Source of the DNA: CAZFQG01 sp964520785
Lineage (GTDB): Bacteria > Planctomycetota > Planctomycetia > Pirellulales > Thermoguttaceae
Length of the DNA: 61,728 bases
Assembly: GCA_964520785.1 (NCBI GenBank)
Contig: CAZFQG010000009.1
Location: 1-61,728 of the forward strand
Reading direction: 5' to 3'
How positions within the stretch are numbered: the stretch's first letter is position 1; each line of letters begins with the position of its first letter. A program made the translations under genes and the position numbers. The notes beneath the pieces were generated by a model that searched no databases, had not been told where the DNA came from, and was given only the letters and a program-made list of their open reading frames with translations. Positions 35,312 through 44,830 of the stretch are shown one piece after another.

Positions 35312-38300
35312 ATGCTGTTGACTCGATCGAAAGCCCGCGTCCGAGCCTCTTGGCGGGTTCTGGCGGCCGCCGGGGTGTTGTTGGCGGGTATCACGGAGGC
35401 GTGTCTCGCCCAGCGGACGGATCGGACCGTCCCCACGATGCGTTACCGGGCCGCGTTCGGGCAGGTCGAGAACGGGGAGTTCCGCGAAGCGCTGAAGGTC
35501 TTTCTGGCGGAAGGGCGCGGAGCGATCAAGAATGCCCAGACGAGGTGGATCGATTCGATCTGCTATTACACGATGTGCGGTGAGTGCTATTACCAGATGG
35601 GAATGCTGGATAAGGCACTCGAGCACTACACGGCCGCGCTACGGTTGTATTGCGCCTTTCCGGATTGGATGACCATGGTGAACTTCCCGGCCACGGTCCG
35701 CGCGGCCTCTTCGGGACAAGTCGCCGCGATACCGTGGGGACAAAGCGCCCGCGGCGCGGCGATCGGCGTTTTTCCCAGCAGCGTGCTGATTTCGCAGGGT
35801 CGGGTCAATAACATGGAGGTTCTGCAGACGGGAGGCATCTGGCAGCAGGCGCTCCTTTTTCCAATAGACGCGACGGAGATCGTCCGCGCAACGACATTGG
35901 CTCTGCGCCGCCGGACGGAGATCATGGGTCCGGTTTGCCCCCACGATCCGCTGACGAAACAATTGCTGGCAAGCCTTTCCAGCCGCCCCGGGTTGCCCAA
36001 TCACTGGTCCGAAGCGTGGATTGACTTGCAGTTGGGGTTGGCGTTGGTCGCCTCCGGAAAGCCGGAACAGGCCCTCCTCCACCTGCAACGTTCGCTTACG
36101 GCGGGACAATACGATCACCCCTTGACCGCCGTCGGGCTCTTCGAGCTGGGCCGCCTGGCGATGGAGCGCCACGACTACGAGACGGCGTTGAAGTTCTTTA
36201 CCGAATCCACCTACTCGGCCGGCCAGTTCTTCGACGCGATTCTCCTCGAGGAGGCGTTTCGCCGCGGCACCGAGGCGCACATTTTGGCCAACGAAAAGGG
36301 CATCTATCCACCTCTTCCGGCGGCGCACGCGTGGGCGAAGACGAAACGCATCCGATGGCTTACGGCGTCGCTCTCGCTCGATCTTTGCGAAAACGAAATC
36401 GAAAACAATCGCCCTCGGGAGGCGGCCGCCAGGTTGACCGAGGCGCGCCAGGCGATCGGAAACCGCGAGATGGGTTCGGGCGCCATCGGCGCACGGCTGA
36501 ATTATCTCGCCGCGGCCTCCCTTTACGCGGAGGGAAAGGTGAGCGAAGGGGATACGGCGCTCGCCGCGGCGATGGACTACATGCGGACCGGCTCCCTCTG
36601 GCGGTTCCAAATTGGATTGGCCGACCGGCTCTATACCGACGGAACGGTCAATACCCAAAGCGGCGTTACCGCCCGTACCGCCATCGAACTCTTCGACCGA
36701 CTTCTCGCCGACCCGGGCGCAATCGACTGGTATGAGCGACCCATGGAGTCGATGGCCGTTCTCGTCCACCCGGAAGGACGCGCGATGGAACACTGGTTCG
36801 AGACGGCCTTGGCGAGGAAAGAAAACGAGAAGGCGCTGGAAATCGCCGACCGTATACGCCGCCGCCGGTTCCTCGGAACGCTCGAACTCGGCGGGCGATT
36901 GCAGTCGCTGAGATATCTGATGGCTTCGCCGGACACCCTGCTCGACAATCATTCGAAAATCTACCGGCAGGATGCGCTGATGAAATTTCCGGGCTACGCG
37001 AAGCTCGCCGAACGCGAGAAGGCGGCCCGCGACGCGTTGACCGGCATGCCCCTGATCGCCGAGGACCCCGAAATGATCGCCGCGCGGAAACGGGGCTTCG
37101 GCGAGTTGGAGAGCGTGAGCGTCGCGCAAGAGAAGATGCTTCGCGAGATGGCCGTTCGCCGCGTCCCTTGCGAGATACTCTTTCCTCCGATCCGCGACCC
37201 CCGCGAGGTTCAACGGTCGCTACCGCCGGGTCACGCCGTCTGGGCGTTCTTCGTGACCGAGCGGCACGTCTACTCCTTCCTTCTGAACAACAAACGCTAC
37301 GCCTTTTGGGAAGTCGGTTCTCCGGTCGCGCTGAGAAGACAGCTTGCCTCGCTGCTTCGCGATCTGGGGCACTTCGGCGAGAACTCGGAAATGACGCTCG
37401 AACAGCTCTCCTCGGACGCGTGGAAGGAAGCCGCCAAACGCTTCCTCGACGGCCTGACCAACGACTCTCCCGCCGATTTCACCGCCGAGTTCGAGGAACT
37501 CGTCGTCGTTCCGGACGATGCCTTGTGGTACCTCCCGTTCGAAATGCTCACCGTGAAGACGGACGACGGTCTTCAGCCCCTCATCGAACGCTACAACCTC
37601 CGGTACGCGCCGACGGTCGGATTGGCCGTTTCCTCCACGCCGCCGCGCCCCGCGCTAAACACCGTCATCGCGCCGGGGCGGCTCTATCCGCGAGAAAGCG
37701 AAAGCGTCGCCCGAGAAGTGGCCGCCGCGATGCGCGAAGCCGTTCCTGGAACCGTCGTGCTCGCCAATGCGCTCCCGGTCGCGGCCTCCCTCTACTCGAT
37801 CCTGTTCGACCGGCTGGTCGTCTTGGACGATATCCCCATCCCCCAGGGAAATCCCTACGGCTGGCCACCGGTTCCGCTCGTCCGAGGGAAGCCCGGAAGC
37901 ACTCTCGGCTCTTGGTTGCCGTTGCCCTCCGGCGGGCCGCGGACCGTCGTTTTGCCGGGCTACCACACGGCGGCGGAGAACGCCTTGAAAACGACAGGAA
38001 CCGCCCCCGGACTGGAAGTCTTCCTCTCCCTCTGCGGACTGCGGCAAAACGGGGCGAGGACCGTCCTGCTCAGCCGGTGGCGGACCGGCGGCCTCAACGC
38101 ATTCCAATTCACGGCCGAATTCGTCGAGGGTCTCGAGAACGCCCCGCCCGCCCAAACATTCCGGGAGACCGTCCGGCGGATGCGAGAGAAGAATTTCGAC
38201 GTCGCGTTCGAACCGCGTGTCCGCAAGGCGAAAGAGAAGGAAGCCAAGGCGGACCACCCCTTCTTTTGGGCTGCTTACATGCTGGTCGATCCGGGTATGC

Positions 38301-38509
38301 CGTATAGCGAGGAAAGAATCGAGGAGGGGAACGTGCCCGCGGCGCGGCCGAAGGAAGAACCTGCCGTCGAGGCTCGGCCGGACGAGGAGCCGGGACAAGA
38401 CCGGGCGAAAGAAGCAAAGCCCGAGGAGAAACCGGAAGACAAACCGTCCGAGCCCCCTACCCCTGAAGGCGAAGCTCTCCCGCCGACCGACGTCCCCCCC
38501 GACGCATAG
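35312..38509 (+). CDS. Exported TPR-CHAT protein with apparently lost catalytic residues
   Basis: The 1065-residue product has a Sec signal (residues 1-33, ending ACLAQ). TPR-like repeats follow (about 45-480; for example YQMGMLDKALEHYTAALRLY). A CHAT domain of the caspase clan spans about 620-1000 and a Pro/Glu/Lys-rich tail 1010-1065. CHAT landmarks are LVVVPDDALWYLPFEMLTV, IERYNLRYAPTVGLAV, ARTVLLSRWRTGGLNAF and HPFFWAAYMLVDPG. The two catalytic positions do not match the family. The His block reads DRLVVLDDI with Asp840 at the usual His, and the Cys block (normally LSACETG) reads LPGYHTA with Tyr884 for Cys. It therefore looks like a pseudoprotease or binding module. The second TPR gene follows 295 bases downstream. 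Confidence 0.85.
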   Translation: MLLTRSKARVRASWRVLAAAGVLLAGITEACLAQRTDRTVPTMRYRAAFGQVENGEFREALKVFLAEGRGAIKNAQTRWIDSICYYTMCGECYYQMGMLDKALEHYTAALRLYCAFPDWMTMVNFPATVRAASSGQVAAIPWGQSARGAAIGVFPSSVLISQGRVNNMEVLQTGGIWQQALLFPIDATEIVRATTLALRRRTEIMGPVCPHDPLTKQLLASLSSRPGLPNHWSEAWIDLQLGLALVASGKPEQALLHLQRSLTAGQYDHPLTAVGLFELGRLAMERHDYETALKFFTESTYSAGQFFDAILLEEAFRRGTEAHILANEKGIYPPLPAAHAWAKTKRIRWLTASLSLDLCENEIENNRPREAAARLTEARQAIGNREMGSGAIGARLNYLAAASLYAEGKVSEGDTALAAAMDYMRTGSLWRFQIGLADRLYTDGTVNTQSGVTARTAIELFDRLLADPGAIDWYERPMESMAVLVHPEGRAMEHWFETALARKENEKALEIADRIRRRRFLGTLELGGRLQSLRYLMASPDTLLDNHSKIYRQDALMKFPGYAKLAEREKAARDALTGMPLIAEDPEMIAARKRGFGELESVSVAQEKMLREMAVRRVPCEILFPPIRDPREVQRSLPPGHAVWAFFVTERHVYSFLLNNKRYAFWEVGSPVALRRQLASLLRDLGHFGENSEMTLEQLSSDAWKEAAKRFLDGLTNDSPADFTAEFEELVVVPDDALWYLPFEMLTVKTDDGLQPLIERYNLRYAPTVGLAVSSTPPRPALNTVIAPGRLYPRESESVAREVAAAMREAVPGTVVLANALPVAASLYSILFDRLVVLDDIPIPQGNPYGWPPVPLVRGKPGSTLGSWLPLPSGGPRTVVLPGYHTAAENALKTTGTAPGLEVFLSLCGLRQNGARTVLLSRWRTGGLNAFQFTAEFVEGLENAPPAQTFRETVRRMREKNFDVAFEPRVRKAKEKEAKADHPFFWAAYMLVDPGMPYSEERIEEGNVPAARPKEEPAVEARPDEEPGQDRAKEAKPEEKPEDKPSEPPTPEGEALPPTDVPPDA

Positions 38510-38804
38510 CCCCGGCATCGCAGAAAAACACACGAAATGTCATTTACTCCTTTGCCTTCTGAATGGCGCACACGGCTCCACGCGGCATCCGAACGAAACC
38601 TGTTCGATTCTCGTATGGAACCAGGAGGGAAAACCGTGCATAATGGGCGGCGCGGCCGGGGTTGATACGGCTCCGGCATCGCCCATCGCCGCTTCGTGGC
38701 CCGCCTGGATACCGAGAATCTTGGAAAAAAGGGGACGCGAACGAAGAATACCTCGGTTTGGATGGATGGTCCGTTACGTTACCCACTTCACTATGGATAG
38801 AATC

Positions 38805-40475
38805 ATGAAACAAATTCCTGCTATTCTCGTTTTCGCCGTTTTCACGCTGGTGGCGGGGTCGGATGCCGTTTGGTCGGATGACGCGAACCCGGCCGAGCAC
38901 GCACCGCAAGCCGCGGAAGGCGAATCTAACACGAACGCCGGCCGGGAAGACCTGGACAAGGCTACCGAGGCGAAGATTTCGGCGACGACCATTACCGATT
39001 TGGCGGATGTGATCTCACTATGCGAATCGGCGATCGAGAAGGGGCTCGACGAAGAGAACCTGCGGTTCGCGAACCATCTTCTCGCCTCCTCCCTCGCGGA
39101 ACGTGGAAAGACGATCGCGTCGCGAATCATCGCCGGGCCGAGCCCGAGTACCGAATGGCCCCGTTTCCGCGACGCCGCGGTGAAGGACTTGGAGCGTTCC
39201 GTCAAAATCATTCCCGACCAGCCCGACTCATGGCTGATTCTGGCACAGCTCTACCTCTTGCCGCCGAGAAACACCGACAAGGCGCTCGCCGCGGTGGACG
39301 CTTCGCTCAACAGCGGGGAGGTCGACGCGCAAACCCAAGTCAAGGCGCACGTCCTCAGGGCCACGATCGTCACCGAGCCCGCCAAACGGCTGGAGAGCCT
39401 GGACAAGGCGATTGAATTGGCCCCGGACAGCGCAGCGGCGATCCGTGCACGCGCGCTGGCCTATGCGGACATGAAGGATTGGGAGAAGGCGCTCGAGGAC
39501 TTCAAGACGGCGATGCTGCTCGATCCGGACCATGCCGCTACGCTCGAGGCCGAAGCGCTCGTTCTGGGACAGTTGAAGCGGTACGACGAGGCCATGAAAT
39601 GCCTCGAGCGGGTCGAGGCGCTCCAGCCCGACTCGATTTCGCCTCACCGGCTCCGCGCCCAACTCTGGGTCATGCAGTCGGAATACGGCAAGGCCGTGGC
39701 GGAACTGGAAAAGGCGCTGGAGAAGAAGCCGGGCGATCCGGTGGTCCTCCTCCTCATGGCGAATATCCACCAGCAATCCGGAGACATGGACGCGGCCCTG
39801 GCCGACGTCGACCGGCTGATCGAGAAGAACCCCGATCTGACGCTTGCGCGGAGAATGCGGATACTGCTTCTGATCGAGGGGAAGAAATGGGATCAGGCGT
39901 CCGAGGAGCTGAAAAAGCTGCTGGCGGGCGATCCGGACGATATCGAACTGCAAGTCCAGCTCGGCATGTTGTACAGCGCTATGCACAAGCCGGCCGAGGC
40001 GATCGAGGTCTACGACAAGGTACTCGCCAAAGAGCCGGAGAATTCGGATTCCCTCCGCGGCAAGGCGGACGCGCTACTGTCGCTCGGCAAACACGCCGAG
40101 GCGATTGGAATCTATGAAAAGGCGCTCGAACTGAAGCCGGACGACTCCGGAGTCCTCAACAACCTCGCCTGGGTACTGGCGACTTCGCCCCATGACGAAA
40201 TCCGCGACGGGAAACGCGCCATCGAACTGGCCACCAAGGCGTGCGAGGAGACCGATTACGAAGCCGGTCACATCCTCAGCACCCTCGCCGCCGCCTACGC
40301 CGAAACGGGCGACTTCGAAACCGCGAAGAAATGGTCCGCCAAGGCGGTCGAGATCGGCCGGGAAGAAGACAAGGAAGCCCTCCAGAAGGAACTCCGCGCC
40401 TTCGAGAAGGGGATTCCCTGGCGGGAACTCATGGGCCCCGACGGAAAGAACACCATCGAACCGAACCTCGAATAG
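38805..40475 (+). CDS. Exported TPR protein
   Basis: The 556-residue product has a Sec signal (MKQIPAILVFAVFTLVAGSD, cleavage near residue 25) and an acidic linker. At least eight tetratricopeptide units follow (about 120-520), such as DWEKALEDFKTAMLLDPDHA, RYDEAMKCLERVEALQPDS, KPAEAIEVYDKVLAKEPEN and KHAEAIGIYEKALELKPDDS. It is probably a periplasmic scaffold. ATG 38805 was used; ATG 38793 four codons upstream is equally possible, and a much longer frame upstream lacks a signal. The gene follows the TPR-CHAT gene in the same direction, so the two exported repeat proteins may act together. Confidence 0.85.
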   Translation: MKQIPAILVFAVFTLVAGSDAVWSDDANPAEHAPQAAEGESNTNAGREDLDKATEAKISATTITDLADVISLCESAIEKGLDEENLRFANHLLASSLAERGKTIASRIIAGPSPSTEWPRFRDAAVKDLERSVKIIPDQPDSWLILAQLYLLPPRNTDKALAAVDASLNSGEVDAQTQVKAHVLRATIVTEPAKRLESLDKAIELAPDSAAAIRARALAYADMKDWEKALEDFKTAMLLDPDHAATLEAEALVLGQLKRYDEAMKCLERVEALQPDSISPHRLRAQLWVMQSEYGKAVAELEKALEKKPGDPVVLLLMANIHQQSGDMDAALADVDRLIEKNPDLTLARRMRILLLIEGKKWDQASEELKKLLAGDPDDIELQVQLGMLYSAMHKPAEAIEVYDKVLAKEPENSDSLRGKADALLSLGKHAEAIGIYEKALELKPDDSGVLNNLAWVLATSPHDEIRDGKRAIELATKACEETDYEAGHILSTLAAAYAETGDFETAKKWSAKAVEIGREEDKEALQKELRAFEKGIPWRELMGPDGKNTIEPNLE

Positions 40476-40678
40476 TGCTTCTTCGAACGCAGGATTGCGT
40501 GTTGAGCGTCCCGTTTCGTTCGGATAATCTTCCCGTTTCGCCGTTTCGACGACCCGTGGATTCAGTGTCGGCAAAGCACCAGCCGTTGTCCGAAAGCGCC
40601 CGCCATCGAAATCGAATATCCCGGATTGAAAACGCAATCCCTTGACCGACAAAGCCATCCGATAAGAAAGACCCCGCC

Positions 40679-41917
40679 ATGTCACTTCCCCTTTCCCGCC
40701 GCGACGCGCTCAAGGCGTTCGGCGCCGCCGCCTTTGCCGGTATCCCCTCGCCTGCGCCCGCCGCCGCGGACTCCTCCCCCATCGCGAGAATCACCCGATC
40801 CGCGATTATCGAGGGCCGCGACGCCGATCACGAGTGGGCCTGGTTCCACCCTCGCGGATGCATGATTCCGTCCGACCGGAGCCCGGTCGTCCTCGTGACG
40901 CTGCAGACGATCGGAGGATCCGACTACTTCGAACACGTCCATTGGATGCGCTCCGACGATCTGGGGAAGACCTGGACCGAACCCGAGCCGATCCCCGGCA
41001 TGGGACGCGCCCCCGTGGACGAAAAGACCGAAGTCGGCGTGTGCGACGTCGTTCCGGAATACCATCGGCATACGGATACCGTCCTCGCGGTGGGACATAA
41101 CGTCTACTACCGTGAAGGCCGACTCGCCCGGCCGCAGGGGCCGCGCTGGCCGGTCTACGTGGTTCGCGACCGCGGCGGTCAGTGGTCCGACCGCGAGAAA
41201 CTCGTCTGGGATGATCCTCGCGGATCACAAATATACACGTGCGGTTGCGCGCAGCGGATCGTCCTCGACGACGGCGACGTTCTCATCCCGCTCACGTTCG
41301 GTTCCCCGGAACGGACCGATCGTATGGTAACGAGTATACGTTGCTCCTTCGACGGCAAAACCCTCATCCCGAAAGCCACGGGCAACACGCTGGAAAACAA
41401 AGCCGGGCGAGGTCTGCTAGAACCCTCTCTGACGCGGCTCGATGGGCGGTTCTATATGACGATCCGCGCCGAGGACAATCGGGGTTACGTCTCCGTTTCC
41501 GACGACGGCTTGAATTGGAAACCCGGACAACCCTGGGCCTGGGACGACGGCGAACCGCTCACCATGTCGACCACCCAACAACACTGGCTGACCCACTCCG
41601 ACGGTCTCTTTCTCGTCTATACTCGAAAGGCCCGGAACAACGTCAACGTCATGCGGTGGCGCGCCCCGCTGTTCGTCGCCGAGGTGGACCGTGATGCGCT
41701 CCGCCTTCGCCGCGACACGGAACAGGTCGTCCTCCCGCTTATCGGCGACGGCGTGAACGACGCCGCCAACGTCGCGCGCATGGGCAATTTTCACGTGACG
41801 AACGTCGCGCCGGAGGAATCGTGGGTCACCGTCGGCGAGTGCCTGCCCCCCAACAAGTGGCGGGGGGATCTGCTACTGGGCCGCATCCACTGGGCCCGGC
41901 CGAATCGGTTGGTGTAG
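40679..41917 (+). CDS. Tat-exported sialidase-like (BNR) protein
   Basis: The 412-residue product has a twin-arginine signal (SRRDALKAFGAAAFAGI) and a six-bladed propeller of the exo-alpha-sialidase type. Asp-box-like motifs are SDDLGKTWTEP (residues about 92-102), the degenerate CSFDGKTLIP and VSDDGLNWKP. Arg and Glu residues that bind carboxylates in sialidases are plausible but were not aligned. Many planctomycete members act on plant or algal glycans rather than sialic acid. The ATG at 40679 starts the signal directly. The downstream neighbour is the convergent DUF1570 gene, 26 bases away. Confidence 0.87.
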   Translation: MSLPLSRRDALKAFGAAAFAGIPSPAPAAADSSPIARITRSAIIEGRDADHEWAWFHPRGCMIPSDRSPVVLVTLQTIGGSDYFEHVHWMRSDDLGKTWTEPEPIPGMGRAPVDEKTEVGVCDVVPEYHRHTDTVLAVGHNVYYREGRLARPQGPRWPVYVVRDRGGQWSDREKLVWDDPRGSQIYTCGCAQRIVLDDGDVLIPLTFGSPERTDRMVTSIRCSFDGKTLIPKATGNTLENKAGRGLLEPSLTRLDGRFYMTIRAEDNRGYVSVSDDGLNWKPGQPWAWDDGEPLTMSTTQQHWLTHSDGLFLVYTRKARNNVNVMRWRAPLFVAEVDRDALRLRRDTEQVVLPLIGDGVNDAANVARMGNFHVTNVAPEESWVTVGECLPPNKWRGDLLLGRIHWARPNRLV

Positions 41918-41943
41918 GCGGCGACTCGATGGGGCCGACTTCG

Positions 41944-43092
41944 CTACGGTTGTTGCATATAACGCATGAATTCGGTCTCCAAGTCGTCGAGATTCCCGAA
42001 GTGCTCCTGGAACTCGCGGAGGCGGGTTTCCTCGTCACCGAAACGCATCGGCTTCTTCTCGCCCAGCATCTTGACGTACTTGACGTATTCCTTGGGACGC
42101 TTCCGGATGAGAAAATAGGTCAATGCCCAGGCTTCCGAATACGCGTCGATCGCCGTGGAAGGGTCGCGGCAACGCGTGTCGTTTTGAATGAGCGTCCGCA
42201 GCGAGTCGGACGGCCGTCTCCGCGCATACTTCGCGAAATCCGACAGCCGGAGCTGGTTCACTCCGCCGATATCCCGCCAACCCCGGGCGCTCCTCAAATC
42301 CGGCGTTTCGAAATAGACGGCGAGTCCCTCGACGAACCACAAGGGACAATCGGCGTAGCGCTGGTGCATTCCGCGGTTGAAGGCAATCTGGTGCGTCGCC
42401 TCGTGGACGATCGTCGATACGGTCTTGAAGGCGTTCAGCTGCATCAGAATCTGATTGATCGCCGCGCGTGCGCCGCGGTCCCCGGCGTACTGGGCCGTTT
42501 CCGAAAGATCGAACATCGTCATCCGGTTGGTCCGCAGACTATAAAAGCCGACGACCACCTCGACGGCGCCCCCCAATTCCGCTTCGGCATACGCCATGTA
42601 CGATTTCCGGTCCTTAAACACCACCGCCGCCAACGGAAACTCCGGTTCCGAAAGCTTCAATCCCTTCTGCTTCCAGTAGTTACTGAATGCCATGTAGAGC
42701 CGCTCGAAAAGCGACCCGCACCACTGCGCATAATTCCGGGAGGTGTTGTGGAAAATCAAATAGTGGGCCGTTGGATGCACGGTGAAATCCTCCGGGAGCT
42801 GCTTCAACAGAAAGTCACTGTACTCCTCCCGGGTAAACGAACGAAACGGCGTATCGTCGGAGGCCTTCGAGAGAATCTCCTCCGGTTTGAGCGTCCACAG
42901 CGTGCCGTCGGGCGACTGGAGCAATACCCCTCCATCGAGTGCCTCGACGAGTGTCCGCCCGACGACGGTGAATTCCACGCCGTCGCGGCGCGCCGTGAGC
43001 GTGTCCATCGCCGATACGAGCCTGTCAGCGGCCAGCACGGCGACCAATGAGAGAAGTACCGTTTTTCGCGAAAATCGGCGAAGCCGGCCCAT
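41944..43092 (-). CDS. DUF1570-type exported protein with zinc-protease-like motif
   Basis: The 382-residue product begins with a basic stretch and a Sec-like helix (TVLLSLVAVLAADRLVSA). It contains the segment FPLAAVVFKDRKSYMAYAEA and the zinc motif HEATH in TIVHEATHQIAFN, followed by PLWFVEGLAVYFE, whose Glu would be a third ligand, as in gluzincin-like folds. This is the DUF1570 layout, common in planctomycetes. The start ATG 43092 is preferred; a GTG at 43119 and a frame to 43203 are alternatives. Its substrate is unknown. It converges on the sialidase-like gene. Confidence 0.85.
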   Translation of the reverse strand: MGRLRRFSRKTVLLSLVAVLAADRLVSAMDTLTARRDGVEFTVVGRTLVEALDGGVLLQSPDGTLWTLKPEEILSKASDDTPFRSFTREEYSDFLLKQLPEDFTVHPTAHYLIFHNTSRNYAQWCGSLFERLYMAFSNYWKQKGLKLSEPEFPLAAVVFKDRKSYMAYAEAELGGAVEVVVGFYSLRTNRMTMFDLSETAQYAGDRGARAAINQILMQLNAFKTVSTIVHEATHQIAFNRGMHQRYADCPLWFVEGLAVYFETPDLRSARGWRDIGGVNQLRLSDFAKYARRRPSDSLRTLIQNDTRCRDPSTAIDAYSEAWALTYFLIRKRPKEYVKYVKMLGEKKPMRFGDEETRLREFQEHFGNLDDLETEFMRYMQQP

Positions 43093-43327
43093 CGATGGTC
43101 GATTATTTTCGGTCTTCACTGGCAACGATCTCTTTGGGAATCTTCGGCGGATGAGTTGCTTCCTGTGAGTATATCCGGCGAAGGGACGAATCGCGAAACA
43201 CAAAACCGGCGCCCCGGCGATACCGGGAACTTCCTACCCGGATGGGGCTGAGCGAATCAACCGGAAGTCACCAGAGTCGCATACGGAGCCTGCGGCCTTC
43301 CCTCTCCTGTCGGTCCGCGAGTCCGGT

Positions 43328-44728
43328 TCAGAACTGATCCTCCTCCCCGACGATATTTTGTTCCACCTGATCCGCCTGCCAGGCGATCGCCGAGAACGTG
43401 CGACTGACCTCCAACGGGTCGATCGTCTCGGCGAGAAGAGTCGCCTGCAAGACGAGTCGTTCCAATTCGCCGACGGTGCGGACCGCGAACGCGCCATGGT
43501 TAAGCTGGGCGTTGTAACGGAGGAGGGCCATCGCGTTGCGCTCACTCGCCGGTCCGCAGATGGACCAGAACGAGACGATTTCGTGGCCTTGGGCATCCTT
43601 CTGACCGAATTGAACCGTCACTCTCTGCTTCCGCAAACTTCCAACCGGAATGACCACCTCCCACGTGTCGCCCGACTCGCTCAGAGAGAATCCACCCGCT
43701 TGAATCACGTTCCGCGCCAGCGCCCGGACGTCCGGCTTGTGGGGCATGAGGTCGTCGAAGGCCATTGCGCCGCCCTGCGCCGCGGCGGCCGTGGTCGGCT
43801 CCGCTTGAGGAGGAACCGCCCCCGGGGCAACAAAGCCCGGGGCAACCGGCGCCCCGGCGACCGGCGGTCCACCGGCCGGCTGTTGTCCCGAAGTCATCGC
43901 CTGCTGGATGAGGCCCGGCATCATCATTCCAAACCCGGCGCCGAATCCCATCTGCATCGGTCCCCCTTCGCCGCCGCCCCCCTGCTCGGCCATCTTCGAC
44001 ATGCTGTTGGCGGCCTGAAACTTCATGTACTGGTTCAGATCGCCCACCGCGCCCATGGCGCTCCGCGCATCGATCGCCTTCTGGACCTCCTCCGGCGGAG
44101 TGATCGCGTTGATGAAGAAGTCGACCAGTTCCAGGCCGTATTTCCCAAAGTCGTCCGTCACCTTCGCCCGCGTGGCCCCGCCGATCTCGTCGTACTTCGC
44201 CGGCAGATCGAGAATGCTCGTTCCCAACGTGCCGAGCAGGTCCGACAACCGGGAGACGATCACGTCGCGCAAATAGTTGCTGATCTCGCTCGTCGTGACC
44301 TTTCCTTGCGTTCCGACGAGCGTGTTTACCAATAGCGGGCTGTCGACGACACGGACGGAGTACTTTCCGAAGCTCCGCAGACGCACCATGCCGAAGTCCT
44401 TGTCGCGAAACACGACCGGCTGCAGCGTTCCCCATTTCTGGTCGATAAAGGTCTGCTTGCCGATGAAATAGACGAGGCACTGAAACGGGGATTTCTCCCA
44501 GGGAATCGTCAAGAGCCGGGTGATCAGCGGGACGTTCGCCGTCGTGAGCGTGTGCCGGCCCGGCGCGAACGTGTCGAGCGCCTTGCCGTCGCGGAAGAAG
44601 ACCGCCTCCTGGTTTTGCTGGACGATGAGCTGCGCGCCCAGTTTGATGTCGGCCGAGCCGGTTTCCGGGAACCGCGCCACCATCGATTGATTCGTTTCGT
44701 CGAAATACTGGATGACCTCAAGACGCAT
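43328..44728 (-). CDS. SPFH-domain protein (virion core/YdjI-like)
   Basis: The 466-residue product has an SPFH/prohibitin-like domain (about 25-225: LGAQLIVQQNQEAVFFRDGK, RDKDFGMVRLRSFGKYSV, YGLELVDFFINAITPPEEVQ). A Gly/Met-rich and then Pro/Ala-rich linker follows (250-320), and an alpha/beta domain (about 330-455) similar to YbjN-like chaperone folds closes it. Such proteins form ring or scaffold assemblies in the cytosol or at membranes, and the family is sometimes called virion core protein-like. There is no signal peptide. The next gene upstream on the same strand is a small coiled-coil protein about 100 bases away, likely a partner. Confidence 0.85.
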   Translation of the reverse strand: MRLEVIQYFDETNQSMVARFPETGSADIKLGAQLIVQQNQEAVFFRDGKALDTFAPGRHTLTTANVPLITRLLTIPWEKSPFQCLVYFIGKQTFIDQKWGTLQPVVFRDKDFGMVRLRSFGKYSVRVVDSPLLVNTLVGTQGKVTTSEISNYLRDVIVSRLSDLLGTLGTSILDLPAKYDEIGGATRAKVTDDFGKYGLELVDFFINAITPPEEVQKAIDARSAMGAVGDLNQYMKFQAANSMSKMAEQGGGGEGGPMQMGFGAGFGMMMPGLIQQAMTSGQQPAGGPPVAGAPVAPGFVAPGAVPPQAEPTTAAAAQGGAMAFDDLMPHKPDVRALARNVIQAGGFSLSESGDTWEVVIPVGSLRKQRVTVQFGQKDAQGHEIVSFWSICGPASERNAMALLRYNAQLNHGAFAVRTVGELERLVLQATLLAETIDPLEVSRTFSAIAWQADQVEQNIVGEEDQF

Positions 44729-44830
44729 TCAATCCTCTCCCTTCGTTTCGGTCGCGGCCGGAGGAAATATGCTCCCGGCCGCGGAATTCTTCCTTTCGGC
44801 TTCGACGACGGATGGTCGAACCGCATCCGG

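Noticed and set aside
37168..38307. A 379-codon alternative frame within the TPR-CHAT gene
   Set aside because: An Arg-rich shadow in another frame of a well-supported protein with CHAT motifs.
41821..43050. A 409-codon plus-strand frame opposite the DUF1570 gene
   Set aside because: Antisense to a protein with a zinc motif and signal; no ribosome site, Arg/His-rich composition.
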